Shown here: piece by piece, positions 11,215-22,976 of the stretch
Layout: every line of letters begins with the position of its first letter
Position numbering within the stretch: position 1 is the first letter of the stretch
DNA from: Pyrus communis
Taxonomy: Eukaryota; Streptophyta; Magnoliopsida; Rosales; Rosaceae
Assembly (NCBI RefSeq): GCF_963583255.1
Contig: NC_084810.1
Location: 11,677,853 to 11,741,852, forward strand
Reading direction: 5' to 3'
Length of the DNA: 64,000 bases
Program-made: the position numbers and the translations under genes
Notes under the pieces: model-generated
Database searches by the model: none
What the model saw: the letters and a program-made list of their open reading frames with translations, nothing else
What the model was told of the DNA's origin: nothing

Positions 11215-13416
11215 TGACACGCCCCGACCGAGATCGGAGCGTGCTGGCCGTCACACGAAGGTGACGTAGCCATGTGCATGTGCGGAAGCTAATAAAGTAG
11301 TAATAAAAGGTATGAATAATTAAAAACTAGCATACAAAGTACTAAAACAAGTGCTAGTAAGTGAGATACAATTTTAGAGCAGGTCTATAGCAGCCCAAAC
11401 GAAAAAGATAACAGTAGTACGCCCGAAGGCGACCCTACAATGGGGAGTGTCTGTCAGAAACGCCGGAAAGCCCTCAAAGGAAACCACCGCAACTGCTACG
11501 CAACTAGAACATGGAGGGGCGCAAAACAAAAGCGTGAGTGGGCAAAAACAAAGCTCTTTGAAAACCATTTAGCAAAATACATTCTAACCCCTCGCCGTAA
11601 AACATGTATACTTCCCAGAAAATAAACATATAAACGTATGTATAAACATGCCAAACATGCTCAAGGGTATGCCAATCATGCTCAAGATATGCCATGTTGA
11701 AACCTCATAATGAATGTAAGTGCCCAGGTATAAATCATATCAACATCATAACATCTGGCAGCCGGAGTCACCTAACGTGACCTGTACGGCTGCATCTAGA
11801 GCTCAAATCTCAACTCTATAACTGAACGTGCCCACGAGTCGGAACCACTCTAGGTGGTCTGTACGACAGGCCTGGGTGTAACATATATATACGCTCTAGT
11901 GCTATGATCACGTGAAGGCTGTGCGAATAATCGCGAGTCACCTACGAGTCGGAACCACCTAATGTGGTCTGTACGACAGGCCTATGCACCTAACTTGGAT
12001 CCAAGCTGAGCGTGTGGTGTGGGAGGTGAACATCACGTGAAGGACTGTGCCCTACTCTGGGCGGGAGCACTAACACCGGGGGTGCAGGTTATGAGCTCTC
12101 TAAGTCTCTCAAACTACTGCTGAAAGTAAATATGAATACCACTTACCTGGCACTTAACTGTGCGTCCACAGCACCCAATATGCATATATATGTATGCCAC
12201 TACTAATGCGTGCAATGATGCATAAACGATAATAATAACATGCATGGCATAAGGCAAATAACCCTTTTTAAATCAATTTCTGGGAATATAAATGTATATA
12301 GGTATATACGAAAAACAAAAGCCCACTCACTGGTATGTAGAAGGGTCGTAGCCCCCCTGCCTCGCGTGTGCACGCTCGTCCTCGGGGTACGTGTCACCTA
12401 GATGCGAAACAACTATAAAAACGTTAACTTTAAAGCACATAACTAACTTCTCGTAATAACTTCTCATACATTGCTCAAAATGGACAAATGAATATACCAA
12501 CGTGCTCTACACAACCTCAGGATCACAACCATATTTTTAGAATAATTTTCCTCCGCCACACGCGCCCCCACGCGCCGGCCAAGGCACGGACCTATGCGCC
12601 CCCCACGCGTGGCCACGTGCCATGCACACTGACGCTGTCAACAGACGCCGTCAGGAATATTCCGTTAAAACTAACAGGTTCCGTTAACGGCGTCAGGAAT
12701 ATTTCGTCAGAATTGACGGAATATTCCGTCGCCTTCTTCATTCAATCGCCGGCGACGTCGCCGGCGCCGGAAACTGGGAAAACCTGCAACTTGGGTTTTC
12801 TCGCTCGTTTCTCAACCGTTTTTCGTGATTCTTGGACCAAATGAAAGCCCTAGACTAGAAGAACATGTCCCAACAAGTTTTAAGGGCTAAAACTTACGCG
12901 ATCTTACCTGTGCAAACAACCAAAACCGGCCAACTTCGAGCAGGACGATCCCGACGTCCAAATTCGTCCAACGAAGCACTCCGAGGCTCCTTGGGACACC
13001 ACCAAGCTACCTACGAGCTTAGAAATCCCAAAAACTCAATAAATAAACTTTGCATGAATAGTACTCAAATCGGCCATTGACAAAACGACGTGAAAACGTT
13101 AGAGTTCCTACCTGAAAATGGTATGGCTGTGCTCGCCTCGACCACACGAGTTCAATGGTATCCTTAGTTTCTTCGATCTGTGAGGATTTGGTGGGTTGTG
13201 GGTTTGTCCGTACGTATTAAGGTGAACGGGAAGGGTGAGAGAGACGAGAGACAGAGACAGAGAAAGGGTAGAGAGAGACAGTGAATGTGCAGGTGTGTGT
13301 GTGGCCCAACCCATGCCACAACACACAAAACAACCAATAAACGTGACGAAAACGAACTAGGGGCAATTATGTAATTTCACAAGTGCGTTTTAATAATCCC
13401 GGGACGGGATGTCACA
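11215..13416 (+). mobile_element. Solo LTR, TGACAC family, subfamily I (copy 1)
   Basis: 2,202 bp beginning TGACACGCCCCGACC and ending GGGATGTCACA, inserted into the small MITE of copy B. The flanks CAAAT and AAATT suggest a 5-bp duplication blurred by one base. There is no primer site, polyprotein or second LTR inside, so I call it a solo LTR. It contains three imperfect hairpins (11758-11793, 11836-11867, 11946-11977), CACGTG boxes, and a cluster of GACGGAATATTCCGTC-like palindromes near 12640-12740. The open frame at 12488-12844 lies in it and has no recognisable domain. Confidence 0.75.
11758..11977 (+). repeat. Covarying hairpin array in solo LTR 1
   Basis: Three imperfect inverted repeats. 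At 11758 the arms are GCAGCCG/CGGCTGC with inner GTCAC/GTGAC. At 11836 and 11946 the outer arms are GTCG/CGAC with inner ACCAC or CCAC paired to GTGGT or GTGG. The arms change together between copies. Confidence 0.65.
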
Positions 13417-14190
13417 AAATTGTGTTTGTGACACACTGAAAAATCTCTCAAAAAGTAGGCTACCCAATTTTCTACTTAGAAGGAGGAGAAGAAAATATAA
13501 GAGCACTTCCACCCCCACAAAGCTCCTTGGGAAATAGGCAATCCAATCCCCAAGGGGACAATAACTACATTTAGTGAACAACAATTGTCCAGGTGCATTC
13601 CACCCCTTAACTATATACCCCAGACAATTCGTATTGATTTTTTTAATAAAATAATAAAAAATATTTTTATTTTAAAATTTGGATAGAAATTTTAACCAAT
13701 CTCGTCACGCCACGTGTCATTATCCAAATGTACAATTTTTGTTGATAGATTTTTTAGTATATTTTTAACCAATTCCATGTGTCCTAATTCGGTAAGAATT
13801 TTATGTAAGATAAGGTTAGGTATTTATAGAAAAAAAATAATTACTTTGCTTATTTTTTAATAATTTTTTATTAACTTAATTAATCTAGATCGTTGGATTA
13901 CAAAAAAAGTTAAAATCCAACAGCCCAGATTTTGGCATGTGGCCAACGGTAACATTTTTTTTATTTTTTTCATATTTTTCTTATTTTAAAAGTTGAAAAA
14001 TCTAGACCGCTGATCAGAAATCAAACGATTGAAATTGTGCCAAATCATCTAGCCATTAGGGTTAGATTTTATATTTTTTTTTACCATTGGAAATCCAACG
14101 GCCTAGCATGTGCCATGTGTCCTCCTTATCCGACCTCCTTAGTGTGCCTGCACGCGGGCCCCACATGTTGTAGTGCTATTAGAGATGCGT

Positions 14191-17100
14191 TGACACACCC
14201 CAACCCAGAAAGTCCACTTGGACCCTGAATCAAGTTGTACTGGCCGACACCTAGAAGGTGACGAAGCCATAAAATGTGATAGAGTGTAGAAAAATGTGAA
14301 TAATTTGAACCTAAAAATTATTAATACCAGAGTGCGTTGCGAGCGGGAGCGAACCCATTTCACGCACGATGTCAGAGCATAAGTAAGGTACAGGAGTGTG
14401 GGTAAGAATCATAAGCTCAGAAATATCCATCAATACTAAGATTCACCAAAGATTCTTGTCGATACAAACTCAGCAGCTAAAACCTGGAGAGCACCAAACA
14501 GAGAGTGTGAGTAAGCAATAAAACCAAGCTTCCCAAAGTTATTACCTCTCTAAAAGTAATGCCCCTAAATGTAAAACCCGTATCATTTTCCATAAAACAA
14601 TACAACATATATACATATATCCAAATAATACTCAGAAATGGCCAAAACCACGGTTTGCCATCAACTCCACCATGCAATAATAAGTAGGCCAAATGAACTT
14701 AATCAATACAAAATGATATATCAGTCGCAGTCATGGCTAGCATATATCTCATCAATCATGGCTAGCATATAACTCGGAGTCACCTATAATGACCTGTACG
14801 ACTTATCCATATCTCATCAATCATGGCTAGCATATAAGTCGGAGTCACCTATAGTGACCTGTACGACTTATTCATATCTCATGGCTAGCATATAAGTCGG
14901 AGTCACCTATAGTGACCTGTACGACTTATTCATATCTCATCAATCATTGCTAGCCAATAGCCCAATAAGTATACCTGCACACGAGTCGGAACCACCTAAA
15001 GTGGTCTGTATGACAAGACTGGGTGTAAATAAATACGCTCAAGTGCTAAGATCACGTGAAGACTGTGCGAATAATCGCGGGTCACCTACGAGTTAGAACC
15101 ACCTAAAGCTGCACGACATGACTGTGCACCTACCTTGGATCCAAGGTGAGCGTAAGGTGCGGGAGGTGAACATCACGTGAATGACTGTACCCTGGCCACG
15201 GGTGGGAGCACTAACACCGGGGTGCAGGTTTATGAGCTATATTATATCTCAACACAATCATACTCACTAACATCACTAACATCAACATGTACTCACCTGA
15301 GGCTTACCTGGGCGTCTGCGGCATCATATAGCACTTCAAAGCATTCACAATAGTCAGGTCCAGGTAATATCCATATGAATATGCCATGATGCAATCTAAA
15401 CCCAAACATTTCATGATATTCCCAAAATATATATAATACGGCGTAACATGTACAATCAATAACACCCTACTCCCAAACTATTTACTTTTGAGAGTAATCA
15501 TTAGTGATAAGCCCAATTAGACCCTAGTTACATTAACTATCATACTTACCTTTCCTTACTTCAATTTCTTGATTCTTCACGCATTGATTTATGATCAACA
15601 TTTAATCACCAAATCATAAAGCTAAATCTCATAATTCCCACCAATGTCCCTCACATTGCTCAATTCACTAAACAAGGCTATTGTCTCAATTATTTAATCT
15701 CATTTATTACATGGCTGCATCTAACGTCTTGTTAGACTGCCTACGTACCCTAAACAGGGATCAAGACATTCGTAGTTCGAAATGATTAATTGTAGGTAAA
15801 AAGCATAGATCACTATAGAAGTGCTTGTGGAACTATCAATTATATGCCTATGAAAGAAAAAGGCCCACTCACCTGGAGTCCACGCTATGATTATCTTGCA
15901 CGCACATCGAGACATCACGATCTATCGTCGCCTGTGACCAATTATCAAATCACGTCTCAAAGTTTTTACCGATAGAATACATAATTTACATAAAACATAT
16001 CCTCAAGGACCTTCAAGAATAATTTAAGACCCATTGACCAAAAGTCAACTGTCGATCAAAGATCGACGGTAGGGTCTACAACCCTGTATAGCTCGATTTG
16101 GAAGATCCGCATATCAGATTTCCAATCTACAACTCCAAACGATCCAAAATATGTTTCTAGAATAACATATTAAAATTTCATTACGATCCAACGGTTGGAT
16201 CTCCGCCATTTGCCCAAAACCAAGTGGACGTGAACATTTATTTTACTAACTTACAAATTCAATTCGGGAAGATCCGTACATCGGATTCCCGATCCATAAA
16301 TTCCTATGATCTTTAAATATTACATATTATAATGTATCCAAGTTTGGTGACGATCCAACGGTCGGATCGTCGATTCACATTTTCATCAAGCAACATATCG
16401 TAACGAATTTAGGTTCCAACGATCAACCTATGTCATTCAAATAACAAAACTGAATTCAAGACATTTGAAATAGCCTAAAAATAGCATTGGCGGCCCACTG
16501 GCCACTCGCCGCCGCACGCGCCGCCGCGGGTGGCGGTCCGCCGCCCCGACTCGCCGGAAAATCCAACTATTTCCAAAAATTCTCAAACTTCTCAGAAATG
16601 AATATCTCAGTGATTGGAGCAACTTTCGTACCTGACACGAAGTCCAAAAGTGGACGGAAGATGGTCAATTTTGCTCACAAAGCCGGCGGGTGCCTAAAAC
16701 TTCCTAACGTCGATTCGTCATCTACGGTGGTCCAAGGGGGTCAAGGTTGGTTGGGTTTTGCTCCTGGGATGATGGGCTACAAAGCCCAAGTGGTGGCATC
16801 GGCCATCGCTCTGCCGATTTGCCGGAAAATCGAAAAGGGTGGCCGGAGCACTATTGATTTTCGTCAACTTTCATGGCCTCAAACCGCCACATCCCATGGT
16901 TAATCAAGGTGGTTCTTGGTTGGGTTTTGTAGAGGGAAATGAGAGCTTCAAGATGGTGGTGGTGGCATCGAAAAACTCCAACGGAGTTGGCCGAAATCGG
17001 CCTTGGAAAATGGGAACTTGTGGTGGGTGTGGGTGGACGGGAAAGCCACTTCCCTTCTCTTTTTTTTTTTTTTTTTTTTTTCTTTTCTTTTCTTTTCTTT

Positions 17101-17399
17101 CTTTCCTCATTTCTGATTTTGGCTTCACCCCACAAAGTGGGGATTTAATTTAATTAACACTAAACCTTGAATAACCAATTTCGAACATCCATAACTATAC
17201 CGTTATAATCCGGACTTGCAAACGGCTTTCGCCTATACGTTCGTACCAACGAGTACTACGAGGATATGCTAAAAGAATAAGTCTCACATCTCTCAAGTCA
17301 ATGGTCAACGGAAGTCAAAGTCCTTGCCTCTAGGGCAATTTCGTAAATTCACGCTTTTAAAATAAAATAAAAACGTAAAATTTGGAACGGATTGTCACA
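14191..17399 (+). mobile_element. Solo LTR, TGACAC family, subfamily II (copy 2)
   Basis: 3,209 bp from TGACACACCCCAACC to GGATTGTCACA with a perfect 5-bp duplication TGCGT (14186-14190, 17400-17404). It is nested in the Harbinger-like element. Inside are a triplicated 60-bp unit with hairpins at 14740-14940, further hairpins near 14982 and 15088, two TCACGTGA-type boxes, and CCAACGGTCGGATC palindromes near 16190 and 16356. The open frames at 16487-17153 fall here and show no known domain. Confidence 0.82.
14740..14945 (+). repeat. Triplicated ~60-bp hairpin unit in solo LTR 2
   Basis: Three successive copies of ATGGCTAGCATATAA followed by a hairpin, with AGTCG/CGACT outer and GTCAC/GTGAC inner arms (14772, 14836, 14894). 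The first copy has one arm changed (ACTCGG, AATGAC). Other LTR copies carry a single such hairpin. Confidence 0.75.
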
Positions 17400-17979
17400 T
17401 GCGTGGCCACTCGAGTGTGTTTTCCTATCCCCTAGGGAATTTGAAATGGGTGGAAGCAATCTAAAAAAGCAATTCCCTAAAAAATCTGACAGAAAAAATA
17501 ACCGTTGGGCAATAGTCAATTCAATCCACCCAAGTCAATTCCCCTTTTAAAAAAGGAGGAGTTTTGGGGGAGGAGGGGATCTAAAAAATCCAACCGCCCA
17601 GAAAAAACATCCGTTGGAAAGCCAACGGCCTAGAACAAGCCATGTCGTCCCCATCCAGACTCCATTAGTGCGTTGGCATGCAGGACCCATGCAGTGCAGG
17701 TTGTCGAGAATGTGTTTTTCACACGCTTGGCGTACTTTTTTTTTCTTCAGATAATGACTGACGTCAGCCTTGTGTCATTTAGACTGGACCAGTCGGTAAT
17801 TGCTTGGAAGAGAAATTGGGCTCCCCTAAAGCCTAGTGGACTTAGGAGGGCTAGAGGTGTGTTTTTGAGGGGAGGGGAATAAATTCACCATCTCCCAGGG
17901 AATTAGAAAGGGGTGGAGTTGCTTGAAAGACTTTGGGTTGGGTCGGTAGAAAATGCACCGGCCACAAATGAAATTAGGT

Positions 17980-17985
17980 GGAATT

Positions 17986-18021
<36 letters not shown>
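17980..18021. repeat. Poly-A tract in copy B
   Basis: An A run of about 30 bases inside duplicated segment B, absent at the aligned spot in copy A. It may be the tail of a small retroposon, but no body was recognised. Confidence 0.5.
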
Positions 18022-18023
<2 letters not shown>

Positions 18024-19251
18024 CCAGGCGAGCCCCATATTTCGTGCACAACTCTACTCATAGGTGGAGTTGAAAGTGACGTTAGCGGCTACCATTGAGA
18101 GCTACAAAAAATTAACGGTTAAATTTAGATGTAATAAAAAGTTTAATAAATTTTATAATAGTTAAGTTTTGGAAAAAACTAGTACCACTACAATTATGAC
18201 CGGACGGTTAATTTGATATTATTTGTATATATGAATATGAAGGGAAGGAGAAGGTTGGACAAGAAAACGAAATGATACAATGAAATGATGTAAACAAGAC
18301 AACTGGAATTTCGGAAAGCCATTTGGGACATTAATATCTGCATAGTTTCCCACATACTAATGTGCACTTTTGGTCGGTTGGTTGTTCACCAACTTTTTGT
18401 ATTTATTTTTCTATACTTTTCCTTTAATATTAATATAATAGTTCAAAAAAATCTAACGATGGTGTAGTCGGATTAAATTCTTGACTTCAAGCCGGTTTTC
18501 CCTTTTTTTAATTTTTTTTAATTTATTTCTCTTAATATTAATATAATAGTTCAGAATAATGTATTCTTAACGAAATGTAGCCGATTTCTGTTTGGAAATT
18601 GAAATTTAGAAAAATTGTTCTACCAGTGGTGTTCGTCCGAAGTTGGTCAGTGCTAATGGTCCCTCGGAGTTGGTGGTGGTGATGGTCCGTCAAAGTTGTT
18701 CGATGTTGATGGTCCACCAGAGGTGGTGGTGGCGGTGACGGTGACGGTGACAGTTGGAAGCATCTCGTGAGTTGTTTGTAATTGTTTTGAGTGGCAGATA
18801 TATAATAAAACTAAACTTTATTAATTATTGGTTAGCTGGTTGACCCTTACCATAAATACCTAAACTCAAAACATGATATATTAGATATAAACTTTGAAGA
18901 AGGTGGTATTTAAATTTTAAACTCCAACCCCACTCTATAACGTTAGCATATAAAATTTGCAATTTGAAAGAATATCCTATGTTTGTGCTTCAAGTTGAAT
19001 GGCACGTTTGGCATATAAGAATTCTTAATTAGGTATTCGAGCGTGATGACTTAGACATGAGGTGGGGTCGTTTTTGTTGGTTAAACTTGGTGGGTCATTA
19101 TTTACTATTTAGGCTAAAGAATTAAGTGGTGTTTTGAGAGGTTTATATTTATTTACCCAACCCAACCCCCTTTTTCAATAGCCTACCATCTACTACATAG
19201 TCTATAGAAGGATAATTACGAGGAAACTGTATACACAAAGCATTCTCCTTT

Positions 19252-19458
19252 CTTTTTGAAAAAAAAAAAAAAAAGACTAGCCGGTGATTTTGTCACGATA
19301 GTCACTTTTTTGAGGTCCAAAAAGACTCAGAAAGGCATTACAGTCTCTCTTAGTCACCATCGTGCGATTCACGAGTGTTATGAATCAAACTCAGGATGTG
19401 TCGTATGAAATACGGGCTATAAATTTATTATCAACCATTGGACCACCACGTGATGGTT
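19252..19458 (-). mobile_element. tRNA-derived SINE (T-tailed, p-SINE-like)
   Basis: On the minus strand the head GTGGTCCAATGGTTGATAA resembles an A box and GAGTTTGATTC resembles a B box. The element ends in a long T run (A run on plus at about 19259-19274). Plant p-SINE-type elements end this way. Target duplication not resolved. Confidence 0.65.
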
Positions 19459-19485
19459 GTATGCATAAAGCATACTAAAACTTCT

Positions 19486-19627
19486 CTTTTTTTTTTTATT
19501 TATTTTTTTTCTTTTATAATTTTACTGTTATTAGGGGAAGGGAGAAGAGTTTGAAACTAGTACAATAATTTAGGGGAAAGAGAGTTTCGAACCCAGAACA
19601 CATAGGTAGAAACCTAACAATCTATCC
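19486..19627 (-). mobile_element. tRNA-derived SINE with 12-bp target duplication
   Basis: Flanked by perfect ACTAAAACTTCT (19474-19485 and 19628-19639). Read on the minus strand it starts GGATAGATTGTTAGG (A-box-like), has GGGTTCGAAACTC (B box), and ends in an A-rich tail. 142 bp. Confidence 0.85.
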
Positions 19628-19639
19628 ACTAAAACTTCT

Positions 19640-21046
19640 AGTAACACTAACAAATAGTTTCTAAAAAATGATAATTACACACTATTTTTGTCCTCTACAC
19701 ACCTAACTTAATTATGTTTAGAGTAATATTAGGAAGACTAAATTTGTAGACTAAATAAGCAAACTAAATGAGATGTCACCAATAGAAGTAAGTACATTTA
19801 TCAACGATTAAGTAATAATCCAATCATCAACTTCTATATTATTTAATTTACAAAATTTAATCTGTAAATGTAATCTCTCTCACATTAGCGTTTAATGTTA
19901 AACATAAAGTGCGAAAATCTAACTTTTACTAATTTATTTGTTGTTTGCTTTTGTTAATTTGTACCTAACAACAAAGGAAAAAAGTAATTAAATGAGTTTA
20001 TGTCTAAATGAGGGCATGTCAGGTAGGTTCGTCATCGATTATACGTCACTGCTTTACCATATTACTCGTATCTGATTGGCCATGCACAAGTCAGAGATGC
20101 TCCAAAAACCAAATCTTAGTAAATATCTCCAATGAAATCCAATTTCATGCCTTTTGTTAGTGCATTATTTGTTTACACCTCACTTTCATGTTTCCATCAT
20201 AATTATGACAACCTAAATCATGAGTCGTCACCTTGGACCTTTCTCAGACTATACTAAAGATAGTACTTGCTCATGAGGGTATGCACATATTTTTCGTATA
20301 CAACGATGTATCGTGATCAAATAAATCGTTGAATTTTTTAATTTTTATTTTAAGATTATCCTTACAAAAATGATAGTCATTCAAATGTATACAAGAAATT
20401 AACGATATAGATATCCAATAACATTTTCATAATAAAACGTTTATTATTTGATAGGCTTAGTTGATAAAACAATCTCTAATTCAAATGTATTTTTTGTAGG
20501 AGTATTCTTTGAATGAAGATTAAGAAATTTGACGGTTCCAATCGTTGATTTATCCGATCAAGATACATTATCTGCAAATGAGGAATATGTGTATCCCCAC
20601 ATGGGGGAAGCAAGTATTATCCCTTTATTAATATATCTTGTGTCAAAATACCTCATCAGTTAAATCTTCTATACAACAGCCATAAGGTTTTCAGTGTTAA
20701 TTATTTATTGTATTTTTATATGTAATTTTTTTAAGGGAAAAAAATTGTTCCACCTCTACTAAAAAGGTAGCCAATAAATAAAGTCAAGTATTTGAACCCA
20801 TGGCAGACCTACGACAAGGGCTGGCCCGTGCTATAGCCTGGCTGAATTCTTCTGACTATAGCTTGTATATTATATCCTGCCTAGCTATTTGCATATAGCC
20901 AGCTATATGCAACAAATATGCACAAGAAAAACGTTGTCTTTGAGCTGGCGGTGTTGCTCCGCCTCCGTGTTCCGGACGGAAATGAGTTCGGTCCTCTTGG
21001 GGGTCCGATGCACATTTGTAGTTGTACTAAGAATGCGGTGAGTTAA
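19640..21046. other. Intergenic, no gene seen
   Basis: AT-rich sequence with scattered short inverted repeats, for example CTATAGCC near 20830-20900. No reading frame or element end was convincing. Confidence 0.4.
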
Positions 21047-21580
21047 GGGCTAGTTTGGTATTATTGTGTTTAAAAAATATATATATATTTATGTTGTGCT
21101 GTGAGAATAAACAGTTATAAAATAAAGTTGTTAAATGTTTGGTAAATTTTTTTATTTTTTATTTTTGTAAAAGTGTTTTTAATAAAAAACAAATAGTGTT
21201 TAAATGTTTGATAAATTTTTATATAAATTACTTTGAATATGTTAAATAACTAAAAATGATATAGTATTTAATGTGATATAATAATTGTCAAAAGACAATA
21301 ATGTAAAGGTAAAGATTGTAATTTTGTAAAACATGTGGGGTATACTTGTCATTTGAAAAGTTCATTAAATAAACATTTTGATTACTATGCTTTGAACAAA
21401 AAAAATACACTATTTTTAGAAGACCATATTTCTGTTTTTCTATAATTTTATACTTTCATTAACAACAAGTTTTTTTTTTTAAATCACTTTTTTTGTTTTG
21501 TTTTACCAAATATATTTAATGCTTAAGATTTTTTAATAAACTGTTTTTTTTTTAAACACCGCAATTCCAAACCAAACCCT
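21047..21580. mobile_element. MITE with GGGYTWGTTTGGTATT-type terminal inverted repeats
   Basis: 534 bp. The left end GGGCTAGTTTGGTATT and the reverse complement of the right end AGGGTTTGGTTTGGAATT agree over about 25 bases, both running into GTGTTTAAAAAA. The inside is AT-rich and noncoding. Target duplication not resolved; the ends look hAT-like. Confidence 0.65.
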
Positions 21581-21622
21581 AAAAAGAATACCTTAAACGC
21601 GCAGACAACCCACTACTTACAA

Positions 21623-21869
21623 TGTGACATCCCACATCGTCCAAGGGAGTGATCCTTATATGTATATTTCCATCTTTACTTAACACGAGGCTTTTTGGGA
21701 ACTCACGAGCAACTTCCCAGTGGGTCACCGATCATGGGATTGCTCTAGCCCCCTTCTCGCTTAACTTCGGAGCTCCTACGAAACCCGAAGTCAGTGAGCT
21801 CTCAAAAGGCCTCGTGCTAAGTAGGGATGAGAATATACATATAAGGATCAGACGATGTGAGATGTCATA
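21623..21869. mobile_element. Inverted (fold-back) Cassandra LTR derivative
   Basis: Starts TGTGACATCCCACATCG like the Cassandra LTR. After about 80 bp it switches to the opposite strand: 5S-like sequence inverted (CTTCTCGCTTAACTTCGG), then the LTR 5' end again in reverse (CGATGTGAGATGTCATA). Perfect 5-bp duplications TACAA flank it (21618-21622, 21870-21874). Both ends are therefore the 5' end of the LTR. No internal region or second LTR. Confidence 0.85.
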
Positions 21870-22622
21870 TACAACCCATCAAAATTAATCACGAAACAAT
21901 TCAAACTTAACCTTTAGAGCTTGAATTTTAATCTCATTAACTCTCCTCATACTTATGTCGAATGGTTTAATTTCTCATTTGAATATCACGTGACCGCTAA
22001 GTTTATCCTTTATTAAATGCAACAAATATATATAGCTGCAAAATTGGGTAGGTTTTAAAGCCCTCGAGGATTAGTTCCAACTTCCAAGTAGTAGAATGGA
22101 CGTGGGAGGGTGTGGGTTTCTCCTTTCCTTTTGTCAGACTCGAATGACATTATTATTTCGGTTTACGTCAGTCGGCATGCACTGTATGGAATTCATGATA
22201 AGCCCACTCGGCACTATTGATGGCGTGCATGTCTTAATGCAACTGACACATGACCAATGTCAAGAGTATACGTGAAGAATGGCTTATAAGGAAAGAGATT
22301 ATGTAGCCTAACATAATAAACTATATTATTTGACTCAAATGCCACGTTGTAGTGAATACGTTTCCAGCAAATACAAGTTGTTCTCATATACGTGATTGAC
22401 TTCCTTTTAACCTCATGGATTTAAGAAGAAAGTTTTTATCTAAAACTTTTTTCATATTCTGGTATACATATCAGAACATTTTACTAATAAATCTTAATTT
22501 TGGATCATTAGCTAATAAATCTTAACAGTCAAAACTCCGCTATATAAAATTCTCCAAAACATACTAGAACAATCACTATCTCTACCACCGAACAAGAAAG
22601 TTTATGATTATCAAGTTCATAT
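21870..22622. other. Intergenic, nothing recognised
   Basis: No gene or clear repeat. Ordinary AT-rich plant DNA. Confidence 0.4.
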
Positions 22623-22968
22623 GTCTTTTTAGCCAAAATGATCCCTGAAATTGACATATCTTCTCACTTTGGTTTATGAGATTTGAAATCAATACAAGTA
22701 GTTCCTGAGTTTGTCCACTATCAATCATTTTGGTCCTCCGTGAAAAATTATGTTCAATGAGGCTAAAACGACAAAAATACCATCAATTTAATAAACAATG
22801 GCCAAAATGATTTGACAAAATCGAGGATATTTTGGTCATTTTATTTTTATTTAATGTAAATTATCACAAAATGAGTAAAATGATTGATGATTGACAAACT
22901 TAAAGAACACTTATATCGATTTCAAATCTCAAAGATAAAAATGTAGAATTATATCATTCTAAATGGCA
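22623..22968. mobile_element. hAT-like MITE with 8-bp target duplication
   Basis: 346 bp between GTTCATAT repeats (22615-22622 and 22969-22976). The arms are imperfect inverted repeats: AGATTTGAAATCAATA against ATCGATTTCAAATCT, and AATCATTTTGGTC against GAGTAAAATGATTG. The 8-bp duplication suggests hAT. Confidence 0.75.
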
Positions 22969-22976
22969 GTTCATAT

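Larger units (their letters stand above)
13501..17924. mobile_element. PIF/Harbinger-like nonautonomous element, split by solo LTR 2
   Basis: The left end is TAA|GAGCACTTCCACCCC. The right end, reverse complemented, is AGCAACTCCACCCC. Copy A shows the empty site (AAATATAAATGAAAGAC), so the insertion lies at a TAA, as in Harbinger elements. Without the nested LTR (14191-17399) it is about 1.2 kb. It has no transposase; the inside is AT-rich with CCAACGGC-type motifs. The right-hand TAA has mutated. Confidence 0.65.
11005..19198. repeat. Segmental duplication, copy B
   Basis: Once the insertions at 11215-13416 and 13501-17924 are removed, this copy is about 1.6 kb and collinear with copy A. 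It lacks the large LINE and both SINEs found in A, so it preserves their empty sites. Intervals: 11005-11214, 13417-13500, 17925-19198. Confidence 0.85.

Noticed and set aside
12488..12844. Open frame of 118 codons in solo LTR 1
   Set aside because: Lies wholly inside an LTR and is rich in Pro/Thr/Arg from palindromic repeats; no domain, and the aligned part of copy 4 does not preserve it.
11215..13416. TGACAC elements as TIR DNA transposons
   Set aside because: The ends are partly inverted, but 5-bp target repeats, TG...CA ends and lack of any transposase fit solo LTRs better; kept as an alternative.
16487..17153. Overlapping open frames with Gly/Trp-rich translations in solo LTR 2
   Set aside because: GC-rich LTR sequence read in several frames at once on both strands, ending in a T/C run; no known motif.
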